DNA of 36,086 nt from a virus. The stretch is from positions 1 to 36,086 of the IMG/VR virus record IMGVR_UViG_3300028769_000027; one strand, 5' to 3'. This document shows, one piece after another, positions 8,014-17,664 of the stretch. Within the stretch, counting starts at the first letter, position 1. Each line of letters starts with the position of its first letter. The translations under genes were made by a program, and so were the position numbers. The notes under the pieces were generated by a model. It made no database searches and was not told where the DNA came from. It was given only the letters and a program-made list of their open reading frames with translations.

Positions 8014-8736
8014 ATGCTCTTATCCAAAACTATTGACGGAGCATTACGCCTCCTAGGTGTTCTTGCAGCTGGCGAAGAGGCAAGCCCTACAGAACATGAG
8101 GATGCGTTAGATAGACTTAACGGCATGATTGATGGATTTAATATCCAAAACTTTACCGTTTCTCACCTACAAGAAAAAGTTTATAGCCCACCTTCCATAG
8201 GCTGGACTTCTAAAGTAACAATAGGAACAGATATTAACAACACGTTTGTCGAAGTAGCACCTATGTCAGTTCAAGCAGCGTTCTTTCGTGATATTGCTGG
8301 CGTTGATTTTAAAATGACACCTATAGGAATAAATGAATGGGCGGATATGGTATGGAAAAATATCGTAGCCCCACCTTTAAAATACTATGAGAATTACTAC
8401 GGTCACAACCTAGCGTTGCAGTTTGACACGGTACCTTATGCAAACTATACACTTCATTTGATTTGCAAACTGCCATACGTTGGAAACTATAAGCCTACAG
8501 ATAACATTGACTGGGATTATGGTTTTGAAGAAATGTTGCGCTATCAACTAGCGGTCAGACTTGCGCCAGAATATGGGATGCAACTAAGGGCTGATATTGC
8601 AGCAGCAGCGCAAAACCTTATGCAAAACATTAAACGAAGAAATGCAGACAACAAAACTCTTATTGTAGATGACGGCTTGCAACAAGGCACTAGAAGATAT
8701 GGATATTATGACATCATAAGTGGTGTTACAAGATGA
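8014..8736 (+). CDS. P22 gp4-like tail accessory / head-completion protein
   Basis: 240 aa. The N-terminal helix TIDGALRLLGVLAAGEEASPTEHEDALDRLNGMIDGF is diagnostic of the P22 tail accessory factor family (PF11650), which binds the portal ring and closes the head. It is longer than P22 gp4 (166 aa). The C-terminal half has LRYQLAVRLAPEYGMQLRADI, a helical pattern of related head-tail connectors. Ribosome-binding site TAAGGAGAT. Its stop overlaps the next start (ATGA), matching the P22 order 4 then 10. Confidence 0.9.
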   Translation: MLLSKTIDGALRLLGVLAAGEEASPTEHEDALDRLNGMIDGFNIQNFTVSHLQEKVYSPPSIGWTSKVTIGTDINNTFVEVAPMSVQAAFFRDIAGVDFKMTPIGINEWADMVWKNIVAPPLKYYENYYGHNLALQFDTVPYANYTLHLICKLPYVGNYKPTDNIDWDYGFEEMLRYQLAVRLAPEYGMQLRADIAAAAQNLMQNIKRRNADNKTLIVDDGLQQGTRRYGYYDIISGVTR

Positions 8737-10094
8737 CAGTTCCTTTTGCAATTGCTACATCACAAGCACGTAATAATAAAGGCAACAATGAAACACTTGT
8801 TAATATGTATGCTGTGGTCATGCCTCCAAATTCAAAAGCTGGTGTAGTTTTACTCGGAACTCCGGGGTGGACTTTATATACAACAATTGAAAACCCACCT
8901 ATTATAGGGATGTATTTTTTTAAAAATGATCTTTATATTGTAACAAAAACAGACTTCTACCAAATAAGACATTCTGATAATTTTATTACTAGAGTTGGTG
9001 ATGTAGATTTTAACACAGTAGATAGTGTATCAATAGCAGATAATGGTATAAATATGGTTATTGTTGGTGGGGATGGTTATTATTCTGACGGCACTACTAT
9101 TACAAAAATTACAGATGCCGCTTATTACCCGAGTGATACAGTAACTTTTCAAGACGGCTATTTAATTTTTAATAGATCAGGTACTAACCAATTCTTTTTA
9201 TCAGGGTTATATGCATTAACTTTTGACCCATTAATGTATGCAAGCGCGGAAGGATCTCCCGATGTTATTAATGGTCTTATTTCTTTAAACCAAAAGCTTT
9301 ATATTTTTGGCACACAATCAGTTGAGGTTTGGTATAACAGCGGGGATAGTTTATTTCCATTTGATCGCATACAAGGTTCTTTTTCATTACGAGGATGCAT
9401 TAACTATAAAACTATAGCCGCTACAAATAACACCGCATACTGGGTAGGAAACGATAACGTAGTTTATATGATGCAAGGATACACACCTACACGCATAAGC
9501 ACATCGGCTATTGAGTTCAGGTTAGGCACAAGAGGAACAAAAGACTTTAGAGCGTTTACATACAACGAAGAAGGCCATTATTTTTATGTTCTAACTATAG
9601 ACGGGGACACAACACTAGCGTATGATATGCTAACTGGACTATGGCATACTAGAGAATCTTTAGGTAGCACTTGGGGTTTGCGTAATATGGGTATGGATGA
9701 TCAAGGGAAATGGTATGGCGCAGATGTGGCGAGTGGAAACATTTACTATGTAGGCCTAGATTACCATACAGAAAATGGGCAAACAATTTTAAGGACAGCC
9801 GAAACATCACCATTTAGTAATGGAGTTGATTACTTTACCCTTAATAAATTTGAATTAGATATGGAAACTGGCAAGTCTCAACCAAACAAAGAAGACACAA
9901 TTTCGTTATCATTTTCAGATGATGGAGGGTTCGAGTTTAAAAATGAGCACACCATATCTCTTGGAGCGCAAGGGGAGCGCAAAAAACGTATTATTTGGAG
10001 AAGACTTGGAAGACACAGAAACTTAACTTTAAGAGTTACTACTCGTTGTAATTCACAAGTTAATATTATCGCTGCTCATGCAGAACTATCATGA
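8733..10094 (+). CDS. P22 gp10-like tail hub / packaged-DNA stabilisation protein
   Basis: 453 aa (P22 gp10 is 472). Starts MTVPFAIATSQARNNKGNNETLVNMYA and continues with repeated short beta blades (GMYFFKNDLYIVT, DGYLIFNR, LNQKLYIFGTQSVEVW), the seven-bladed propeller pattern of the P22 gp10 hub that holds tailspikes and needle. WYNSGD and SFSLRGCINYKTIAATN are also typical of the family. Coupled to the gp4-like gene by ATGA and to the next gene in the same way. Confidence 0.92.
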   Translation: MTVPFAIATSQARNNKGNNETLVNMYAVVMPPNSKAGVVLLGTPGWTLYTTIENPPIIGMYFFKNDLYIVTKTDFYQIRHSDNFITRVGDVDFNTVDSVSIADNGINMVIVGGDGYYSDGTTITKITDAAYYPSDTVTFQDGYLIFNRSGTNQFFLSGLYALTFDPLMYASAEGSPDVINGLISLNQKLYIFGTQSVEVWYNSGDSLFPFDRIQGSFSLRGCINYKTIAATNNTAYWVGNDNVVYMMQGYTPTRISTSAIEFRLGTRGTKDFRAFTYNEEGHYFYVLTIDGDTTLAYDMLTGLWHTRESLGSTWGLRNMGMDDQGKWYGADVASGNIYYVGLDYHTENGQTILRTAETSPFSNGVDYFTLNKFELDMETGKSQPNKEDTISLSFSDDGGFEFKNEHTISLGAQGERKKRIIWRRLGRHRNLTLRVTTRCNSQVNIIAAHAELS

Positions 10095-10345
10095 CATTAA
10101 AAACATCACCATTAGATCAATCACCAGTAGCAACACAACTTGTGGATGGTGATGGAATAGCAACACAATCTTTAGCTTTCTTTTTTCAAAAACTTGTTAA
10201 GAGACTTGCTATAAATCAAGATAATTTTACAACTATTGAAACGCAATTAAATCAAGGAATAACTCAAAACATTGTAGTTATGGTTACGTCTACAACATCA
10301 AAAACTTTAGTATTTAAAGATGGGTTGCTAACGCAAATAATATGA
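10091..10345 (+). CDS. small protein at the tail-needle position
   Basis: 84 aa, no family recognised. Starts MTLKTSPLDQSPVATQLVDGDG and ends in a short predicted helix and beta strand. In P22 the gene directly after gene 10 is the trimeric needle gp26 (233 aa), but this protein is too short to make a comparable needle. It may be a hub-binding adaptor. Coupled to the previous gene by ATGA. Confidence 0.7.
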   Translation: MTLKTSPLDQSPVATQLVDGDGIATQSLAFFFQKLVKRLAINQDNFTTIETQLNQGITQNIVVMVTSTTSKTLVFKDGLLTQII

Positions 10346-10351
10346 TATAAT
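10340..10351 (+). promoter_or_regulatory. extended -10 promoter
   Basis: TATGATATAAT lies at 10341-10351, where TGA plus TATAAT (10346-10351) is the extended -10 of the late class. It overlaps the TGA stop of the upstream gene (10343-10345) and is 19 bases before the next ATG. Confidence 0.55.
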
Positions 10352-10370
10352 ATATAAAATAGGAGTTACA

Positions 10371-10670
10371 ATGAATACACTTGAACCATTTACACCAAAC
10401 TTTGGAAGTGGAGTTACTGTTACCGCTTCTTCAACTTCCGCAAATATCACAGTACCTGAAAATGCTGAAAGTGTTTGTATTACAAATATTGGGGCAAACA
10501 TTGCATATATTAAAACCGGTGTTTTAGTAGGGGCTACGGCTTCTATTGCAGATTACCCAATTTTACCATACGCCCAAGCAATCATTACTAAATCTTCCAG
10601 CCATGGATATTTTGCTTATATTTCAGCAGCAGGTACGTCATTGCACGTAATGATAGGCGAAGGATTTTAA
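10371..10670 (+). CDS. small beta-rich virion protein
   Basis: 99 aa, rich in Ser/Thr/Ala/Ile with alternating strand patterns (VTVTASSTSANITVPENAESVCITNIG). This is the style of small single-domain beta-sandwich decoration or tail proteins. Has its own promoter element and the ribosome-binding site TAGGAG, which points to substantial expression. No specific family recognised. Confidence 0.75.
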   Translation: MNTLEPFTPNFGSGVTVTASSTSANITVPENAESVCITNIGANIAYIKTGVLVGATASIADYPILPYAQAIITKSSSHGYFAYISAAGTSLHVMIGEGF

Positions 10671-10671
10671 T

Positions 10672-11469
10672 ATGATTAAGCAATTTACATTACCCGATGC
10701 AAATGCTGCCAATATGCAAGCTTCCGTTCTTGGGTCAGTATATCCAGTCCCCACAATTTCAGCACCAGCAAGTGGCGCAACTGGCGTATCAGTAACCCCA
10801 ACATTGACAAGTTCGGAAGGGGTTGCATCATTATATACGCTAGCTAGAAGAGATACGTCAAATCAAACAGCAGTGGCTGTTAATACTGATTTAATTTTTA
10901 ATGCAGTATCCGATAATGATATTCCATTAAATACTTCTACGGGTGTATTTACTCTTAAAGCAGGAGTGGAATATGAACTTACAGGTTGCCCAAATTTAAC
11001 AACGTTTGATTTACCAACATCATACGCATATTTTAGATGGGTATTTGCTTCGGATAATTCAGCATTGCCATCAGGGCAATCGGGTAGCATAATTCCTTCT
11101 ACATTTGCAAGCAACTCGGGGTCACAGCCAGTAGCTACAGCTACATACAGACCTATTGTAGATACTGATGTTAAACTAAGAGTATGGCAAGGTTCGGGCA
11201 CATCAATATTGGCATTTGCTAACTCATGGGCGAGAGTAAGAACTACAGCAATAAAATATATTGATTATACTCAATCTGCTTCACGCTTTCAAGTTAGGTT
11301 ACACAGCACAGGCGTAGTGGTATTTGATTCTGGTGAAGTAGTTCCATTAACGGCTACAGTATCACCAGCATTAACCGCATCTACTTTATACGATGTTAGA
11401 GTAATGCACAAAAGTATGGAAGGATTTTGGACAAAGTGGAGCACATGGCAATCATTCACAACGGCGTAA
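10672..11469 (+). CDS. Ig/FN3-like virion protein
   Basis: 265 aa. An N-terminal linker is followed by an Ig-like start (PVPTISAPASGATGVSVTPT at about 22-41). The last 75 residues form a fibronectin type III-like unit (FQVRLHSTGVVVFDSGEV, LYDVRVMHKSMEGFWTKWS). Such modules are displayed on capsids or tails and often bind cell-surface glycans. Starts 1 base after the previous stop. Could be a decoration or short fibre protein; no catalytic motif seen. Confidence 0.75.
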   Translation: MIKQFTLPDANAANMQASVLGSVYPVPTISAPASGATGVSVTPTLTSSEGVASLYTLARRDTSNQTAVAVNTDLIFNAVSDNDIPLNTSTGVFTLKAGVEYELTGCPNLTTFDLPTSYAYFRWVFASDNSALPSGQSGSIIPSTFASNSGSQPVATATYRPIVDTDVKLRVWQGSGTSILAFANSWARVRTTAIKYIDYTQSASRFQVRLHSTGVVVFDSGEVVPLTATVSPALTASTLYDVRVMHKSMEGFWTKWSTWQSFTTA

Positions 11470-11888
11470 AAACCGAAAACAATTTACCACAGTTATTAAT
11501 GTCTTATGAAAAAGACATTCAAAAAGCAGAGCAATTAATGTCTTTAATGCCACAAGTGGAAACTCCATCCTTCCACCATTTTACGGATGGGCTATATACT
11601 AGAGAAACACATATGCCAAAAGGTTGTTTTGCAATAGGTAAATGCCATAAATTCAGAGTAACAAATATTTTATTAAAAGGTAAAATAAGCGTTTTAATGG
11701 GAAATGATGTTGTCGAATATGAAGCTCCTTGTATTTTTACTTCGGAAGCTGGAATAAAAAAAGTTGCTTATTTTCACGAAGACACTATTTGGCTAAATTG
11801 CCATCCTACCAATGAAACAGATTTAGAAAAAATAGAAGAAGAGGTAATTATGAAAGATAAAGATAAGGAAATTACATGGCTTGGGTAG
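11445..11888 (+). CDS. cupin-like phage protein
   Basis: 147 aa from ATG 11445, which has GGAG just upstream; a longer version from TTG 11427 is less likely. The single beta-barrel pattern is that of RmlC-type cupins widespread in podovirus structural clusters: YTRETHMPKGCFAIGKCHKF, NILLKGKISVLMG, APCIFTSEAGIKKVAYFHEDTIWLNCH and the family ending TDLEKIEEEVI. Possible metal-ligand histidines occur, but no enzymatic role is established. Overlaps the preceding gene by 25 bases and the next by 13. Confidence 0.8.
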   Translation: MAIIHNGVKTENNLPQLLMSYEKDIQKAEQLMSLMPQVETPSFHHFTDGLYTRETHMPKGCFAIGKCHKFRVTNILLKGKISVLMGNDVVEYEAPCIFTSEAGIKKVAYFHEDTIWLNCHPTNETDLEKIEEEVIMKDKDKEITWLG

Positions 11889-12547
11889 CAACGGCAATAG
11901 TTGGAGCAGCGGTGGTAGGTGGCGTAGCTTCCAATATGGCGGCTGGCAAACAAGCCAGTGCAGCTAATAACGCAGCAGGGCTACAAGCCCAAAGCGAAGC
12001 CGACTCTCTTGCTCTACAAAAACAAATGTTTGATAAGCAAGTAGAAATAAATCAACCTTGGCAAGATGCAGGGCTAAAAGCACTTGATAACTACGCAAGT
12101 AACCCAGCATTTAAATTTTCATACGATGACTTAACAGCAGACCCTTCTTATAAATTTAGACAGCAACAAGGCGTTAATGCTATGGATATGTCGGCAGCTT
12201 CAAAAGGTAAAATATTATCTGGCGCACAAGATAAAGCACTAGCTAATTATGGTCAAAATTTAGCAAGCGAAGAATATGGCAATGCATATAATAGATCGCT
12301 ACAAACATATAACACAAATGCAAATACGCAATTAAATATTGCAAATTTGGGTAGAGGGGCTGCTGCGCAAACTTCGACCGCTGCTGGTAATTATTCAAAT
12401 AACGCCGCCAATACTATGTCAAACTCTTCAAATTCTATAGCTAACTCACAAATTGCAGCGGGCAATGCATACGCAAGCGGAATAACTGGAACAGCAAACG
12501 CTGTTAACCAAGGCATAGGTAATGCATTGTATTACTATAAAAGCTAG
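11876..12547 (+). CDS. DNA ejection/transfer protein (P22 gp7-like position)
   Basis: 223 aa (P22 gp7 is 229). A hydrophobic Gly/Ala-rich N-terminus (AIVGAAVVGGVASNMAAG, about 7-24) could insert in membrane. The middle has DPSYKFRQQQGVNAMDMSAASKGKILSG and YGQNLASEEYGNAYNRSLQTYN, a recognisable pattern of podovirus DNA-transfer proteins. The C-terminal third is Asn/Ala-rich, low complexity and helical. Position before two further ejection-type genes follows P22 order 7-20-16. Confidence 0.85.
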   Translation: MAWVATAIVGAAVVGGVASNMAAGKQASAANNAAGLQAQSEADSLALQKQMFDKQVEINQPWQDAGLKALDNYASNPAFKFSYDDLTADPSYKFRQQQGVNAMDMSAASKGKILSGAQDKALANYGQNLASEEYGNAYNRSLQTYNTNANTQLNIANLGRGAAAQTSTAAGNYSNNAANTMSNSSNSIANSQIAAGNAYASGITGTANAVNQGIGNALYYYKS

Positions 12548-12555
12548 GAGATAAT

Positions 12556-13581
12556 ATGGCTAATGAATTTGCAAACCAATACGGGATAAATTTAGGTGCT
12601 ATTGATAATGCTATTTCTCAAAAGAAAACAGCAGAAGCAAATTTAGCATATAGAAATTTACAAAATAATGCCCTTCAAAGACAAGATACGAAAGAAGTAG
12701 CAGCCGACAAAGCAGAACAAGACTATATGCAAAATCCTCAAACAGCCGTAGCTGCCACAATAGCTCAAAAGATTCAATGGAATAATTTAAACGCTTCCGA
12801 AAGAGCAGATAAAACAGCAGCTATAAAAGAGCAGATAAACCAAAAAGGTATTGCAATCAATAATATTATGGGAATACAGGACCCGGAGCAACAAAAAGTA
12901 GCATTACAGCAAACAGTAGCTAAAATGTCTCCTGATGAACAAGCACAATTTTCACAAAAGTATGGAGCTAATCCTGACGAATGGCAACAGAACTTACCTC
13001 ACGTTATGAATGATTTGATTGTAGCCGATGGGGGGGTGAAGCTATTAGAAGATCAAGCGAAAGCAAAAACACAACACGGGTATAAAATTGAAGAAATACA
13101 AACAAAAGAAGATGCAGAAGCAAAACAAAGAACTAACCAAAATGCATTTGCTGCAGGGCAAGGGAATTTAAATAGACAAAATGCTATGGATATTGCAAAT
13201 ATAAGAACAGATTCAAATGACGCTAGCAGAGAAGTAGCAAATGCCATTAGACAGCAAAGTGTTGATACTGCAAAACAAAGAGCATCTGATGAACTAAGCG
13301 CAAAACAAGAGCAACAAAAGCAAACAAGAATTAAAAATGTTGAAAGATATGTAGCCGATGTTCCAAACTTTGATAGTTTAAGCAGTGAAGACCAGGCAAC
13401 AGCTAAACAGATATATATTGAAACTGGGAAAGTTCCAGATATAACATCTGAAGAAGGAAGTGTATCAAAGTTAACTGGTGGGAAAATAAGTTTAGGTAAA
13501 AACTATAAACTTAAAGGAAGCACTACAAATAACACCAATATGTCTAATACAACATCTCGACCACCGTTATCACAATTTTAA
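12556..13581 (+). CDS. internal virion / ejection protein (P22 gp20-like position)
   Basis: 341 aa, very rich in Gln, Ala and Asn, predicted almost wholly helical with coiled-coil stretches at about 170-290. No enzymatic motif. Composition and position between the gp7-like and giant ejection proteins support a role equivalent to P22 gp20 (471 aa), which leaves the head with the DNA and crosses the periplasm. Sequence itself is not recognised as gp20. Ribosome-binding site TAGGAG. Confidence 0.8.
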   Translation: MANEFANQYGINLGAIDNAISQKKTAEANLAYRNLQNNALQRQDTKEVAADKAEQDYMQNPQTAVAATIAQKIQWNNLNASERADKTAAIKEQINQKGIAINNIMGIQDPEQQKVALQQTVAKMSPDEQAQFSQKYGANPDEWQQNLPHVMNDLIVADGGVKLLEDQAKAKTQHGYKIEEIQTKEDAEAKQRTNQNAFAAGQGNLNRQNAMDIANIRTDSNDASREVANAIRQQSVDTAKQRASDELSAKQEQQKQTRIKNVERYVADVPNFDSLSSEDQATAKQIYIETGKVPDITSEEGSVSKLTGGKISLGKNYKLKGSTTNNTNMSNTTSRPPLSQF

Positions 13582-13590
13582 GGGGAAATA

Positions 13591-16500
13591 ATGGCATTTG
13601 ATTATTCTGGGGCTATAAGTGTGGGCTACACGCCAGATGAAATTGCTACAGAATTAAAAAATCGTGGCGTAGAGATGGATGTATCAGCTGCATTAAAGGC
13701 TGGGTATTCTGATGATGAAATAGCAAAAGAAATAGATAATAGATTTAATAGCAAAAGCTCTGTACCATCTCGACCTGCTGATTACGTTGAATACCAAGAA
13801 GAGCCAAAGCCTAAAGAGCAGCTAAAAGAAGAAGGCATTATCGATAAAATAGGTCATTTTGTGCAAATGCCTTCACAAGCCTTACAAGAGGCATTAAGCC
13901 GTAACCCTTCTGATACGGCAAGCGATGTAGTTAAGGGTGCCGCACAATCCAACCTAGTTAATAATGCTTTTTACGCTGGGGGGTTAGTACCAGCGGGCAA
14001 TATAGCTACAAACATTTATAACCAAGCTACAGACAGCAACGCACAAAATCCAGTACAAACATACCGAGAAGATCAACAGCAACAAGCACGAGCTATTGAG
14101 CAAGAAGCAATTAAAAACGGTCAGCCTAGCGCATCATACGAATTAGGAAACATGATAGGTGATTACAATAACCTAGCGTTTGGGGCTGGTGGTGCTGGTG
14201 AAAAAATAGCTGCTGAAAACTTGGTTAAAGAATACGGACGAAAAGCAGTTGAAGGTGGTGTGATAGGTTCAGGTTTTGGAGCTGGTAAATCAGTAGGAAT
14301 GGATGAACCGTTAAACACTAAAGACATTTTGGAAGGTGGCGCTACTCTTGCTATACTGAATCCTTTGCTACATGGCATCACTCAAAGCTATTCACGCGGG
14401 CTAAAAATTGCAGATGGAATGGGGCTTAAGGGTAATGAAGCTATAGACTTTGCAACACGCACAGCACAAGACGAGGCTATCGCTAAAACGTTCAATGAGC
14501 AAACTAAATCAATTGCAGATACGATAGATAAAAAGCTTGTAGATATGGGAGAAAAGCCTCAGTTTAAAACCGAGGAAGTAAAACCTATTTTGGATGCAGA
14601 TGAATTAAATATAGCCAAAGATATAAGCAAAGAAAATAATATTCCTATAGAAGAAGCTACAAAAATAGTAGAAGAAGCCAAAAATACTAATACTAACGAA
14701 ATTGATAAATCTTTAAATAAACAAGAATTACTAAAAGAAAATACTTTGCCACTGGAAGAACCAACAAGTAAAGGTGTTTCCGTTGACGAAGCACAAGAGC
14801 AAACTAAAAAGACTCTCGGGAAGCAGTTTGACAACTTAAAAGACGACATTAACATAGTCCAAAAGTACGAAGATTTACCACAAGACTTACAAGATCGTGG
14901 CGAGCAGTTTTCATCAGGCGGTAAAGTGCGTGGAGTATTTGACCCACAAGACGGTAAAGTCCACTTAATAGCAGATAGCATGGACGCGAAAGAAGTGCCA
15001 AGCGTTGTAGTGCATGAACTATTACACAAATCTATTGCTAACGGTTCAAAGCCTTTAGGAGAAGCACACGATACGTTTGTGCTACGCCTTAAACAGCTTA
15101 AGGATGAGCCTTTAGTTAAAGAGGCATTCCAATCAGTTAAAGACGCAGGGACTTTAGATAAACACGTCAATGAAGAAATGATGTCATATTTAGTAGAGAA
15201 ATATCAAGCTGGTAAAGATATGTCTCCACGGTTGAAACATTTTATATCAGACGTAATAGACAAAGTAAAAGTATTTGCTTCCGAAACAGCGGTAAAATTA
15301 GGAGTAGATGCAAAATGGTTAGTATCTAAAATGAACGAAAAAGACATAGCTTCACTTTTAAAAGCTTCCGCAATAAAATATTCATTAAAAAGTGGAACTA
15401 AAAAAGACGTTATGTTTTCAAAAGCCAAAGAAACTATAAAAGAAATACCAAACTCAGACCAATCGAAACCAGTGCAGGAAGCTATTAAAAAAGCACTCAA
15501 TAAAAACATGATTGAGGGAACACTAGACAAAGGCATTCAAAAGATTGTAGGCGGCGCAATGAAGTTAGCAGATGCAGTTACCGCACACAAAATAACCAAA
15601 GCCTATGATAAAGTAATGGATACTCAATTCATGGATAATATGTTCGGACATAAAATTTACAAAGCCATGGATTATATGGAACTTAGAGACACCACTTTGC
15701 AAAACATGAATAAATCCATGAGCAAAGCTATGGATATGCACAACCAGCTTAAAGACCTTAGCATGCAAGCACGTGAAGCAATGTATGACTATGCAACTGG
15801 CGATAAGTCAGTACAGCTTACGCCAGAGCTTAAAAAGGCTACGGACACCATGATAAACATGGTTGATGCTGCTGGTAAAAAACTTGTTGAAAATGGAACA
15901 CTATCCAAAGAAGCTTATGAAGAATGGCAAGGACAATACTTACATAGAAAATATATCTCTAAGCTTAAAAACGCACAAGATATTTTATATAAAAGTGGTG
16001 GCGGATTCAAAACAGAAGAGATCAAGGCTAGAGGTAAAATATGGGAAGCTACAAAAGATGATCTTAAGACACTTGAAGACAATGGCGAGATTGGAAAAGT
16101 TTCAGAAGGTAAAATTGAAGCTACAGAATTACCAAATGGCAAAATATCATTAAGGCGAGATTGGACTAAAGAAGAGCGTGCAAAGATGGGAGAGATCAGA
16201 GATATAGCGTTTGCATTTCCTGAAACATACGGACGTCTTGCGATGCTTGCAGAACACGGAAAACTTTTAGCTTCTATCCCTGAAAAGTATATTGCTAAAG
16301 AAGGAAAGTTTACCGATAGCCAACTTAAAGACTTTGGGTATAAAAAGCTAGATGGAAAAAAGTTTGGGGCGTTAAACGGTCGTTGGGTTAGCAATACGAT
16401 AGCAGATGACATTCACAGAACAGCTACAGAACTTAACGGTGATGAAACAATGAAAGCGTATAAAGAATACGTATCAATGCTTAAAGCAAGTCATACTATT

Positions 16501-17631
16501 TACAATACATCGTCACATGTTAACAATTTGCTATCCAACGTAGTAATGCAATTTACAGCAGGGCTTAACCCAGCTAAGGCTATAGTTTATGCAGTCCAAG
16601 GGGCAAGAACTTTAAAAGATGCAACAAGACTTCAAGAGTTAAACGCTAAAGAGTTAACAGGGTTATCTCATAATGAAACAAAAGAAATAGCAAAATTAAA
16701 AGCAGATAAGAATGTTTCTTTAATGGTTGAGGCGCAAGAGCTAGGGCTATTTGGGAGAAGCCAATTAAACTCTATCCTAAGAACTTATTTATCCCCATCG
16801 GTTGATGTTGGTGCTTCTGGGAAACTAGCAAAAGTTAAAGAAGGCTTTACTAAAGCATATGAGGGCGAAGATAATATGATGCGCTTTTCTGCTTTTAAAC
16901 AGCTAAGAGAACAGGGTATGAGTGCTAAAGAAGCCGTAACTAAAATAAATAACGACATTGTCCCTGACTACTCTAAACCCATGAGTAAATACGCAAGAGT
17001 TTTAAGAGATAGCGGATTTGTACCTTTTATGTCATGGATATACTACTCTACTCCTATGATCGTTCGCCAATTAAAACAATCTCCTTCAAGGACAATAGCT
17101 TTAATGGCTGGAATTTATGCCATTGACAATGCGTTTGGAATTAATCCGTATGATGCTAAAGACATGCCACAAGATGGATTTGCAAAAGACAATATGGTAA
17201 CAGGAAGAAATGGAAATAAGGTTGATGTAGCCAGGATATCTTCTATTCTTCCTCAATCACAATTATTATCGCCAGTAGATACAGTTAAAGGAATGCTTAC
17301 CGGTGGTATTCCTCAAACAGCAGTTGCAGCGTTGTTTAATATGGACCTATATAATAATAGACCAGTAACACAAGCAAAAGGCGGAAAGGCTGTTTATCAA
17401 TATAGCAAAAATTTAATTCAAAACGTTTTGCCTACTCCAGACGTTGCAGATCGTGCATATAACTTAGCAGAATCTCATATTCTACCAGCGAGAGTAAGAA
17501 AAAGTAACGAAGTCATTGAACCACGCACACCAACACAAGAGGCTTTGTCGTTTTTAGTAAATACCAAAACGTATGATAAAAGCAAACAAAGAGAAAAAGC
17601 TATAAATGATAAACTTAAAGATGAAAAATAA
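13591..17631 (+). CDS. giant ejection protein with HExxH metallopeptidase-like motif and LPD38-like C-terminus
   Basis: 1346 aa, the largest protein here and over twice P22 gp16 (609). It holds the gp16 position. N-terminal repeats SVGYTPDEIATELKNRG and KAGYSDDEIAKEI (about 8-48) are UBA-like. A region around 450-550 contains VVHELLH with H475, E476 and H479, and then NEEMMSYLVE (E528/E529) as a possible third zinc ligand, like a gluzincin. Beyond 600 it is helical. SGFVPFMSWIYYSTPMIV near 1140 resembles the LPD38 domain of phage polyvalent proteins. It presumably enters the cell with the DNA; peptidase activity is inferred from the motif only. Confidence 0.88.
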   Translation: MAFDYSGAISVGYTPDEIATELKNRGVEMDVSAALKAGYSDDEIAKEIDNRFNSKSSVPSRPADYVEYQEEPKPKEQLKEEGIIDKIGHFVQMPSQALQEALSRNPSDTASDVVKGAAQSNLVNNAFYAGGLVPAGNIATNIYNQATDSNAQNPVQTYREDQQQQARAIEQEAIKNGQPSASYELGNMIGDYNNLAFGAGGAGEKIAAENLVKEYGRKAVEGGVIGSGFGAGKSVGMDEPLNTKDILEGGATLAILNPLLHGITQSYSRGLKIADGMGLKGNEAIDFATRTAQDEAIAKTFNEQTKSIADTIDKKLVDMGEKPQFKTEEVKPILDADELNIAKDISKENNIPIEEATKIVEEAKNTNTNEIDKSLNKQELLKENTLPLEEPTSKGVSVDEAQEQTKKTLGKQFDNLKDDINIVQKYEDLPQDLQDRGEQFSSGGKVRGVFDPQDGKVHLIADSMDAKEVPSVVVHELLHKSIANGSKPLGEAHDTFVLRLKQLKDEPLVKEAFQSVKDAGTLDKHVNEEMMSYLVEKYQAGKDMSPRLKHFISDVIDKVKVFASETAVKLGVDAKWLVSKMNEKDIASLLKASAIKYSLKSGTKKDVMFSKAKETIKEIPNSDQSKPVQEAIKKALNKNMIEGTLDKGIQKIVGGAMKLADAVTAHKITKAYDKVMDTQFMDNMFGHKIYKAMDYMELRDTTLQNMNKSMSKAMDMHNQLKDLSMQAREAMYDYATGDKSVQLTPELKKATDTMINMVDAAGKKLVENGTLSKEAYEEWQGQYLHRKYISKLKNAQDILYKSGGGFKTEEIKARGKIWEATKDDLKTLEDNGEIGKVSEGKIEATELPNGKISLRRDWTKEERAKMGEIRDIAFAFPETYGRLAMLAEHGKLLASIPEKYIAKEGKFTDSQLKDFGYKKLDGKKFGALNGRWVSNTIADDIHRTATELNGDETMKAYKEYVSMLKASHTIYNTSSHVNNLLSNVVMQFTAGLNPAKAIVYAVQGARTLKDATRLQELNAKELTGLSHNETKEIAKLKADKNVSLMVEAQELGLFGRSQLNSILRTYLSPSVDVGASGKLAKVKEGFTKAYEGEDNMMRFSAFKQLREQGMSAKEAVTKINNDIVPDYSKPMSKYARVLRDSGFVPFMSWIYYSTPMIVRQLKQSPSRTIALMAGIYAIDNAFGINPYDAKDMPQDGFAKDNMVTGRNGNKVDVARISSILPQSQLLSPVDTVKGMLTGGIPQTAVAALFNMDLYNNRPVTQAKGGKAVYQYSKNLIQNVLPTPDVADRAYNLAESHILPARVRKSNEVIEPRTPTQEALSFLVNTKTYDKSKQREKAINDKLKDEK

Positions 17632-17640
17632 TGCTATAAT
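17629..17640 (+). promoter_or_regulatory. extended -10 promoter before tailspike adaptor
   Basis: AATGCTATAAT ends at 17640, with TGC plus TATAAT (17635-17640) as the extended -10. It overlaps the end of the giant ejection gene and is 24 bases before the tailspike ATG. Confidence 0.6.
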
Positions 17641-17664
17641 GGCAAATATTAAAGAGAGGTAAAA

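Noticed and set aside
11427-11444. TTG start for the cupin-like protein
   Set aside because: ATG 11445 has a GGAG at usable spacing and fits the family length.
14559-15170. 203-codon open frame on the minus strand
   Set aside because: It lies wholly inside the giant ejection gene, has no ribosome-binding site or promoter, and is rich in Ser/Cys/Leu as expected for a shadow of Lys/Glu/Ala-rich coding sequence.
15915-16412. 165-codon open frame on the minus strand
   Set aside because: Also antisense to the ejection gene, with shadow composition and no supporting signals.
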